Assembly (NCBI GenBank): GCA_002493305.1
Contig: DKYJ01000014.1
Span: 6,660 to 15,894 of the forward strand
DNA length: 9,235 bases
From: Clostridiales bacterium UBA7103
GTDB lineage: Bacteria > Bacillota > Clostridia > Oscillospirales > Oscillospiraceae
Reading direction: 5' to 3'
In this document: positions 1 to 4,367 of the stretch, piece after piece
Position numbering within the stretch: position 1 is the first letter of the stretch
How the letters are laid out: every line of letters begins with the position of its first letter
Position numbers and translations under genes: made by a program
Notes under the pieces: model-generated
Database searches by the model: none
Told to the model about the DNA's origin: nothing
What the model saw: only the letters and a program-made list of their open reading frames with translations

Positions 1-19
1 ACCATTGAACTACACCCGC
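1..19 (-). tRNA. tRNA-Gly, 5' end only (runs off the left edge)
   Basis: Read on the minus strand, bases 19 to 1 give GCGGGTGTAGTTCAATGGT. This is the acceptor 5' strand (GCGGGTG), the U8-A9 pair (TA) and the start of the D arm of a bacterial glycine tRNA. The anticodon lies outside the window, so the isoacceptor cannot be named. A TTGACA/TATTAT promoter sits just upstream at 46-75, as expected for a tRNA gene. The identification rests on resemblance to well-known tRNA-Gly 5' ends and only 19 bases are visible. Confidence 0.82.
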
Positions 20-45
20 ATGGGCACTCCCTATTCAGCCAGAAG

Positions 46-75
46 ATAATACCATATGCAGGATATGAATGTCAA
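46..75 (-). promoter_or_regulatory. sigma-A promoter of the tRNA-Gly gene
   Basis: On the minus strand a perfect -35 TTGACA (75-70) is followed by an 18-base spacer and a -10 TATTAT (51-46). Transcription would start near position 38-40, about 20 bases before the tRNA 5' end, leaving a short leader for RNase P removal. The position and near-consensus boxes make this a strong call by eye. Confidence 0.75.
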
Positions 76-126
76 GAAAAATCTTCGCTTTTCGGCTGAG
101 TATGGATTTTTTAAACCGAGCCTGAC

Positions 127-153
127 AAAAAGCCCCGCCTCGGCGGGGCTTTT
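127..153. terminator. bidirectional intrinsic terminator after spo0A
   Basis: AGCCCCGC (131-138) pairs with GCGGGGCT (143-150) around a CTCG loop. An A-run (127-131) precedes it and a T-run (150-153) follows it. Leftward transcripts, those of spo0A, see a GC-rich stem followed by TTTTT, so the site fits as the spo0A terminator 32 bases past its stop codon. It also insulates the tRNA-Gly promoter. Confidence 0.85.
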
Positions 154-185
154 GAATTTTCTCGATATAGCGCAGAGCGACGCCC

Positions 186-980
186 TTACAGAGACTGCTT
201 TCTCCGCAGGCTCAGGCAGTCGGCAATCATGGCGATAAACTCCGAATTTGTGGGCTTGCCCTTTATGTTGGACACCGTGTAACCGAAGAACTTTTGCAGC
301 ACCTCAATATCGCCTCTGTCCCAAGCAACCTCGATGGCATGGCGTATGGCGCGCTCGACCCGGGAGGGAGTGGTGCCAAACTTCCGCGCCACCTCAGGGT
401 ACAAGACCTTGGTAACGGCGTTTATCATATCCATATCGTTAATGGTGAGGATAATAGCCTCGCGCAGATACTGATAGCCCTTGATGTGGGCGGGCACGCC
501 GATCTCGTGGATAATATCGGTGACCACAGCCTCAAGATTTGCGTTGCTGCGGCTCTCCTGAGCGGAGAGGCGGCAGTCGTAGCCTACGGCGCTCATATCC
601 GGGGCGGCGTTCTCCGCCAGCAGGCGTACCCGGGTCAGCAGCGCCGCTGTGTCGCAGGGCTTGGGCATAAAATAGTCCGCACCCATGGCGGAGCAGTCGC
701 TGACCACCTTGGAGTTTACAAAACCGGAGAGCACAATGATGCGGCAGCTGTGGCCGGTCTCCGGAAGACGGCGCAGCAGTTCCAGACCGTCAAGCTTTGG
801 CAAAACGATATCCGTCAGCAAAATGTCCGGCCGCAGTTCCCCGACCATGGAGAGTGCCTCGGCCCCGTCAGCCGCCGTGCCTACCACCTCAAGATCGCTC
901 TCTGCGTTAAAAAGCTCGGTCATCAGCTTGCAAAAGTCAGTATTTGCGTCGGCTATGAGTATGCGTATTTTGGTTTCCAT
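186..980 (-). CDS. spo0A: Spo0A, sporulation master response regulator
   Basis: A 264-residue protein, full length for Spo0A (usually about 265-275). Residues 1-120 form a receiver domain with acceptor D57 (in LLTDIVLPKLDG), S85 and K107. The linker spans roughly 121-148. The C-terminal effector domain (about 149-264) is highly typical, with the DNA-recognition helix around 203-222 (TPSRVERAIRHAIEVAWDRG). Phosphorylated by the sporulation phosphorelay or by kinases directly, Spo0A binds 0A boxes in DNA and commits the cell to sporulation. The start is supported by GGGAGG about 9 bases upstream. The family's acidic pair is reduced: the sequence is ADAN (10-13), so only D11 is present where Bacillus has D10-D11. 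Exact 0A boxes upstream suggest self-regulation. In Bacillus and many clostridia spoIVB lies directly upstream; here it does not. Confidence 0.97.
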   Translation of the reverse strand: METKIRILIADANTDFCKLMTELFNAESDLEVVGTAADGAEALSMVGELRPDILLTDIVLPKLDGLELLRRLPETGHSCRIIVLSGFVNSKVVSDCSAMGADYFMPKPCDTAALLTRVRLLAENAAPDMSAVGYDCRLSAQESRSNANLEAVVTDIIHEIGVPAHIKGYQYLREAIILTINDMDMINAVTKVLYPEVARKFGTTPSRVERAIRHAIEVAWDRGDIEVLQKFFGYTVSNIKGKPTNSEFIAMIADCLSLRRKQSL

Positions 981-1279
981 AATTTTTATCCTCCCGTTTG
1001 TGCGATGTATGGAGCAATCCTGTGTTAATTAGAGCAGATACACCGTTAAGCTGCAATAAATGTACCATAGCAACATCAATTCGGCAACAGAATAGTGTCG
1101 AATTTCGCAGACTTCTTGTTGACATAATATATGCAATTTTAACACAATGCAAGTACCTTCGACACGTGTTTGCAAAAAAATTTACGAGCTCTTGTCGAAT
1201 TTTGTCGAAAAGGTCGAATGAGAGGATGCGGTTTACTTAAAAAACCGGGCGGTAAGGGTTCGACTCCCGTCTGCTTAAG
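981..1279 (-). promoter_or_regulatory. spo0A upstream region with a cluster of 0A boxes
   Basis: This 299-bp gene-free stretch holds four exact TGTCGAA boxes: plus strand 1096-1102, 1193-1199 and 1203-1209, and minus strand 1164-1158. A near match, GGTCGAA, lies at 1212-1218. The three right-hand boxes are spaced 10 and 9 bases apart, about one helical turn. TGTCGAA is the core Spo0A-binding site. A candidate leftward promoter is TATTAT (1129-1124) with a weak TTGCAT (1152-1147) 17 bases upstream. The 1158-1164 box would then sit just upstream of the -35, where Spo0A often activates. A TTGACA at 1119-1124 on plus lacks a clear -10. The boxes are certain as sequence; the promoter is inferred. 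Confidence 0.7.
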
Positions 1280-1562
1280 CAGAAAGCTCCTGTGCCCAAT
1301 GGCACAGGAGCTTTCTGAGACTGTCAAAAAACCTATGCTGCCAATGAACGACAATAGAGTAGCGGGGGTGCTCGAGGGGGCAATGCCCGCCTCGTGTACA
1401 ATAACCCGCCGCAGAAAAGGCCGGTATACCGGGCTTTTTGGGCAAAGCTGCGTTTTGAACGCTTTCAAAACGCTCGGCGGGAGAAGCGGTCAAAAAAGTC
1501 CCTCCGGGACTTTTTTGACAAGCTGAGAAAGCTCCTGTGCCATTGGGCAGAGGAGCTTTCTG
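1280..1562. repeat. 283-bp MITE-like element with 52-bp inverted ends and nested hairpins
   Basis: The ends 1280-1331 and 1511-1562 are inverted copies, matching at 48 of 52 positions by hand count. Each end is itself a hairpin. On the left CAGAAAGCTCCTGTGCC pairs perfectly with its partner over 17 bp around CAAT (1280-1317). The right copy (1525-1562) has one G/G mismatch. Inside are three more hairpins: 1415-1438 (terminator-like, AAAAGG...CTTTT), 1450-1473 (10-bp perfect stem) and 1489-1519 (14-bp perfect stem). No coding region with a convincing ribosome site is present, and no clear target-site duplication is seen. It fills the gap between the spo0A regulatory region and the end of the ABC permease gene. 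Confidence 0.7.
1489..1519. terminator. bidirectional terminator of the ABC operon, inside the MITE-like element
   Basis: GTCAAAAAAGTCCC pairs perfectly with GGGACTTTTTTGAC around a TCC loop. The inner GTCCC/GGGAC stem is followed by TTTTTT on either strand. It lies about 50 bases past the stop codon of the minus-strand permease gene and is the best candidate for ending the gntR-ATPase-permease transcript. It would also block read-through into the spo0A region. Confidence 0.7.
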
Positions 1563-1570
1563 TATAATAC

Positions 1571-2161
1571 TTATCCCTGCTTTTTTCTGTGCCACTGGTA
1601 AAGGGGAATGGATGCGAGCCATGAGACGGCAAACAGCGCTATGCCCGCAAAGGGAATATAAGGCGACAGATCCACCGAGGGCAGCTTTCCGCCAATTCCA
1701 AAATACGCGGCGATAAAGCATACGAATATGATGCCCGCATAGCGCCCTTTATCCGGCCCGAAGGCAAAGGAAAAGGGGAGCGTCAGAGCGATGACCATGA
1801 GAGCGGCACAGCTGATGGCCAGCATGGATATGAGCTGCTCTTTGTCAAGGCCGGTCACAAGGAGCGTTATGGCGGAGATGACGACCACCGCCGCCAGCAA
1901 TAGGAGAGCCAGCAGGTATTTTGCGCTGACAAACTGCGCGCGGGAGATGGGCATGGCGTCGCAAAAGCGCGACCAGCCGCATTTCTCGTCCATACTCAAA
2001 AAGGTGATAGGGAGCAGGGAGATAAAGAGCATGGCATAGGGAATGAAAAACATCACCTGAGAAAGGGCGCAGCCCGCAACAAGGAGAGCAATGACAAACA
2101 GCAGGAAAAATTTGTAATACTTCCAGATGTTATAAAAATCCTTTAATATCAAGCCTTTCAT
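1571..2161 (-). CDS. ABC-2 type transporter permease subunit
   Basis: A 196-residue membrane protein with an MKGLILKDFYN start typical of ABC-2 type permeases encoded beside YtrA-type regulators. About six hydrophobic spans can be read, near residues 17-35, 37-55, 82-102, 113-133, 141-157 and 170-188. Between the second and third lies the polar loop SMDEKCGWSRFCDAMPISRAQ, a pattern common in this group (a conserved D-E-K, then P-x-S-R). It should sit in the cytoplasmic membrane and pair with the upstream ATPase. Its ATG lies 3 bases after the ATPase stop codon, with GGAGG inside the end of that gene, so the two are co-transcribed and probably translationally coupled. The substrate cannot be deduced. 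Related B. subtilis systems respond to cell-envelope stress. Confidence 0.85.
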   Translation of the reverse strand: MKGLILKDFYNIWKYYKFFLLFVIALLVAGCALSQVMFFIPYAMLFISLLPITFLSMDEKCGWSRFCDAMPISRAQFVSAKYLLALLLLAAVVVISAITLLVTGLDKEQLISMLAISCAALMVIALTLPFSFAFGPDKGRYAGIIFVCFIAAYFGIGGKLPSVDLSPYIPFAGIALFAVSWLASIPLYQWHRKKQG

Positions 2162-2164
2162 GCC

Positions 2165-3016
2165 TTAAGCCTCCTTTGTCATAAACACGAACAGATCTTC
2201 AATGCTCACCGGGGTCTGCATCATACCGGAGGGCACGGCCTCCCGGCGGACGATGGCGGACACGCCGTAGGGGTTGCGCTTTCTGCCGATAACGGCCTCG
2301 GGGCTGATGCTCTCAAGCTCGGCGGCGGCACAGCGGACAAAGCAGAATTTCTCCAGCAGCTCGTCCTTCTCCTCGCAGAGCATGAGCCGCCCCTTGTGGA
2401 TAAAGGCGATGTAGTCGCAAATCTTCTCAAGGTCGCTGACGATGTGGGAGGAGATAAGAATGGAATGGTTCTCGTCCCTTGTGAACTCGGAGAATATATC
2501 CATCACCTCGTCGCGCACCAGCGGGTCAAGCCCGGAGCTTGGTTCATCTAAAATCAGCAGGGCGGGGTGGTGCGACAGGGCGGCGGCAATGCTGAGCTTC
2601 ATCTTCATGCCGCGGGAAAAATCCTTGAAGCATTTGTCAAGCGGCAGGGAAAAGAGGGTCAGGTAGGCGTTATAAACCGCGCTGTCCCAGCTTTTAAATA
2701 TCCCCGCCATGACCCGGCCGATCTGCTTTGCGGTCAGTCCCTCGGGGAAGGGCGGCTCATCCATAACAACGCCTATCTGCTCTTTTAGCGCCTTGCCGCT
2801 CCCGCCGGCGTCCTGTCCGAGAACCTTTATCGTCCCCGCGTCCTTTTCCACCATGCCGAGAATGCACTTGATAGTGGTGCTTTTTCCGGCTCCGTTTTCG
2901 CCCACAAGCCCCATTATGCAGCCCTTGGGCAGGGCGAGGGACAGCTCAAGGTCAAAGTCCTTGTAGCTTTTCTTCAGTCCCTTGATTTCAATAGCGTTCA
3001 GGTTTATTACATCCAT
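2165..3016 (-). CDS. ABC transporter ATP-binding protein (YtrB-like)
   Basis: A 283-residue ATPase. Walker A is GENGAGKST (39-47), the signature region is the degenerate FSRGMKMKLSI (133-143), and Walker B with the D-loop is LLILDEPSSGLDP (153-165). The switch histidine is H191 in ISSHIVSDLEKICD. In the Q-loop region the sequence reads GVVMDEPPF (82-90), with no obvious glutamine; this is frequent in the antibiotic or drug-type ABC-2 ATPases. The C-terminal 80 residues form an accessory tail. The start at 3016 is supported by AAGGAGG about 8 bases upstream. That ribosome site lies at the inner end of the long repeat element separating this gene from gntR. With the permease 3 bases downstream it forms an exporter of unknown substrate. 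Confidence 0.92.
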   Translation of the reverse strand: MDVINLNAIEIKGLKKSYKDFDLELSLALPKGCIMGLVGENGAGKSTTIKCILGMVEKDAGTIKVLGQDAGGSGKALKEQIGVVMDEPPFPEGLTAKQIGRVMAGIFKSWDSAVYNAYLTLFSLPLDKCFKDFSRGMKMKLSIAAALSHHPALLILDEPSSGLDPLVRDEVMDIFSEFTRDENHSILISSHIVSDLEKICDYIAFIHKGRLMLCEEKDELLEKFCFVRCAAAELESISPEAVIGRKRNPYGVSAIVRREAVPSGMMQTPVSIEDLFVFMTKEA

Positions 3017-3020
3017 TTAC

Positions 3021-3272
3021 AGTTCCTCCTTGCGGCAAAAGAAACTCGCGCCGCTCTGTTTCCGCCAATCGTGGCGAAAACGGCGCTCTGCTCCTTCCGT
3101 TTTCCTCCAAAAACCGCACCCACTGGCGTTGGGCTGCGGTTTTGATTTAGTGAACAGCGCCCTGTTTTTGCCGCTTTTTCTTGCAATATACAAAGCATTT
3201 CAGCAAAAAAGTGCCCTCACCAGAACAGAAATTCTTTCGCAAATTGCTCTTGATGATTTAATCATCGTTTAC
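3021..3272 (-). repeat. long structured repeat, copy 1 (between gntR and the ABC ATPase)
   Basis: On the minus strand this stretch starts with the same end as the 395-bp element at 3947. Over the first 61 bases (3272-3212 against 3948-4008) 49 match without gaps. Later blocks also match, for example 25 of 26 bases at 3079-3054 against 4235-4260. It contains a 13-bp hairpin (3110-3122 with 3130-3143, one bulge) and a stem TTTTCGCCA/TGGCGGAAA with a CGAT loop (3080-3059). The far end cannot be fixed. The AGTAAGC-type right end seen in other copies is missing, and the match fades near the ATPase ribosome site. The outer end overlaps gntR and provides its last codons. A 63-residue open frame (3198-3007) has no supporting features and overlaps the ATPase start. 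Confidence 0.72.
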
Positions 3273-3635
3273 CTGCATAAGGCGCAGCATCTCCTCAAGC
3301 TCCTGCCCGGTCACGCCGACCGCGGCGGCAAGGCGGCAAGCCTGCTCCAGATGCTCCTCGATCTGCCGCAGGTTTTCCTCCCGCAGCAGCTCCATATTCT
3401 TCCGGGCCACAAAGCAGCCACGCCCGGCGGCGGTGTATATAAGCCCGCTCTGCTCCAGCTCGTCATAGGCCCGCTTTGTGGTTATGACGCTGATGCCCAA
3501 ATCCTTGGCAAGGCTGCGGATGGAGGGCAGCAGCTCATCCTCCTCAAGTGCCCCGCTGACGATTTGACTCTTTATCTGGGCGTATATCTGCTCATATATG
3601 GGTTGGCCGCTCCGATTGTCGATTAGTATGGTCAT
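3258..3635 (-). CDS. GntR-family transcriptional regulator, YtrA subfamily
   Basis: A 125-residue protein, the usual size for the short YtrA branch of GntR regulators. The winged helix-turn-helix covers about residues 8-77, with the hallmark QPIYEQIYAQIKSQI, ELLPSIRSLAKDLGIS, TTKRAYDELEQSGLI and GRGCFV. The short helical tail (about 80-120) would mediate dimer formation. It is the first gene of a minus-strand operon with an ABC ATPase and permease, so it probably represses that operon until an inducer, often a cell-envelope agent, appears. The start is backed by AGGTGA upstream. Its promoter overlaps tandem repeats at 3656-3688, consistent with self-repression. Oddly, its last four codons (V-N-D-D) and stop lie inside the end of a repeat element, so the original C-terminus may have been different. 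Confidence 0.92.
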   Translation of the reverse strand: MTILIDNRSGQPIYEQIYAQIKSQIVSGALEEDELLPSIRSLAKDLGISVITTKRAYDELEQSGLIYTAAGRGCFVARKNMELLREENLRQIEEHLEQACRLAAAVGVTGQELEEMLRLMQVNDD

Positions 3636-3655
3636 TATGAAATCACCTCAGCATG

Positions 3656-3696
3656 CTGTGCATGCACAGTATACACAGTATGTACAGTGCTGTCAA
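3656..3696 (-). promoter_or_regulatory. gntR-operon promoter overlapped by tandem operator repeats
   Basis: Minus strand: TTGACA (3696-3691), a 17-base spacer, then TATACT (3673-3668), a near-perfect sigma-A promoter. The spacer and -10 consist of three tandem 9-bp repeats on plus: ATGCACAGT (3662-3670), ATACACAGT (3671-3679) and ATGTACAGT (3680-3688). A perfect 14-bp palindrome, CTGTGCATGCACAG (3656-3669), overlaps the -10 and the start site. A dimeric GntR protein bound here would block RNA polymerase, so this is the expected autorepression site. Confidence 0.78.
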
Positions 3697-3725
3697 GGGG
3701 GCGCAAGAAATTTTTTTGAATTTCC

Positions 3726-3753
3726 TTGACAAGCGCGAAAAAACTGCTATAAT
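3726..3753 (+). promoter_or_regulatory. metK promoter (sigma-A consensus)
   Basis: TTGACA (3726-3731) and TATAAT (3748-3753) are both exact consensus, separated by 16 bases. Transcription should start near 3760, about ten bases before the riboswitch. The -35 box is about 30 bases from the -35 of the divergent gntR promoter, and the intervening sequence is AT-rich. Confidence 0.88.
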
Positions 3754-3770
3754 CACACTGACAACTGAAC

Positions 3771-3865
3771 ACCTTATCAAGAGCGGTGGAGGGAACGGCC
3801 CTGTGAAACCCGGCAACCTGCAATGTGCAAGGTGCCAAATCCGGCGGTGAAACGAAAGATGAGGC
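3771..3865 (+). ncRNA. SAM-I riboswitch (S-box leader) aptamer
   Basis: The conserved S-box core is plain: GGTGGAGGGAACGGCCC, then GAAACCCGGCAACC, AAGGTGCCAAATCC, and GAAAGATGAGG at the end. P1 forms between 3772-3778 and 3858-3864. P3 is the hairpin ACCTGCA/TGCAAGGT with one bulged A. P4 looks very short; only a few pairs can be drawn around GGCGGTGAAACG. The aptamer binds S-adenosylmethionine and should lower expression of metK, the SAM synthase gene downstream, when SAM is plentiful. A terminator follows 20 bases later. Confidence 0.95.
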
Positions 3866-3884
3866 TTATATCATGGCTTTTTGT

Positions 3885-3910
3885 GCGTCCCGCCGTGCGG
3901 GGCGCTTTTT
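3885..3910 (+). terminator. riboswitch-controlled terminator ahead of metK
   Basis: GCGTCCCGC (3885-3893) pairs with GCGGGGCGC (3897-3905) around CGT, including one G-T pair, and is followed by TTTTT (3906-3910). It lies 19 bases after the aptamer's P1, the normal place for an S-box expression platform that terminates when SAM is bound. I could not find a strong competing antiterminator by eye. A 5-base match between GGCGG (3843-3847) and CCGCC (3890-3894) is the only candidate. Confidence 0.88.
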
Positions 3911-3946
3911 GTTGGTCCAGCGTCATATAGATATATCTCTTGCCGG

Positions 3947-4341
3947 AGTAAGCGATGAATAAATCGGCGAGAGTGATTTGCGAGAGAATTTTCGTTCTGA
4001 TGAAGGCAGTCTTTCGCAGACAATACTTTGTGTATGGCAAGAAAGGCTGACAAAATCAGGGCACAGTTCTCTAAATCAAAATTGAAGCCCGGTGCCAGCG
4101 GGCGTAGGGTCAATTTTGAAAAGGAGGATGGAAGCAATGGATATGCAGTTTTCCGCTCACTTTCCATGCCCACCGCAGAGCCCAGCGTAGCGGGGCTGCG
4201 GTGGAAAAGGAAAAAGAAAGGAACGAAGCGTAGCTTTCGCCACGCTTGGCGGAAACAGAGTGAAGTGAGTTCCTTTTGACGCAACGGAATGGAATTGCTT
4301 TCATCTGACACAGCGCCGAGTCAATTTGTTCAGCGATTACT
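3947..4341 (+). repeat. long structured repeat, copy 2 (metK leader)
   Basis: A 395-bp element begins AGTAAGCGATGAATAAATC and ends with the inverted partner ATTTGTTCAGCGATTACT. The outer parts equal the 47-bp palindromes found elsewhere in the window, as if a module of about 350 bp sat inside one. The module shares blocks with copy 1. It contains a hairpin AAAATTGA/TCAATTTT enclosing GCCCG/CGGGC (4078-4117), a second GC-rich hairpin CCACCGC...GCGGTGG (about 4170-4206), and a stem TTTCGCCA/TGGCGGAAA within a longer GGAAC/GTTCC arm (about 4216-4275). It lies wholly in the metK leader, after the riboswitch terminator and before the ribosome site. An 83-codon open frame (4028-4279) has no recognisable product and is broken in register relative to copy 1. 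Confidence 0.75.
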
Positions 4342-4367
4342 CTAAAAAATAGAAAAGGAGATATATC

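Noticed and set aside
294..1028. A 244-codon open frame on plus opposite spo0A
   Set aside because: It is the antisense shadow of spo0A, has no recognisable domain or ribosome site, and spo0A is unambiguous on minus.
1119..1146. TTGACA on plus as a rightward promoter
   Set aside because: No good -10 lies 16-18 bases downstream, and there is no plus-strand gene to its right before 3771. The same bases fit the leftward spo0A region better.
1275..1721. A 148-codon open frame on minus across the inverted-repeat element and the permease end
   Set aside because: It overlaps the permease in another frame and is built from hairpin repeats. Its repeated peptide segments come from the inverted repeats.
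3007..3198. A 63-codon open frame on minus between gntR and the ATPase
   Set aside because: It overlaps the ATPase start, has no convincing ribosome site, and falls in the repeat. Similarity to copy 2 in this frame is explained by DNA-level relatedness.
3662..3688. Three tandem repeats that might suggest a CRISPR-like or satellite array
   Set aside because: The unit is 9 bp with no spacers and sits exactly on a promoter, which fits an operator.
4028..4279. An 83-codon open frame inside the long repeat of the metK leader
   Set aside because: The related copy at 3272-3021 does not keep the same frame open, and the frame matching copy 1's open frame has a stop in copy 2. The conserved features are hairpins, not protein motifs.
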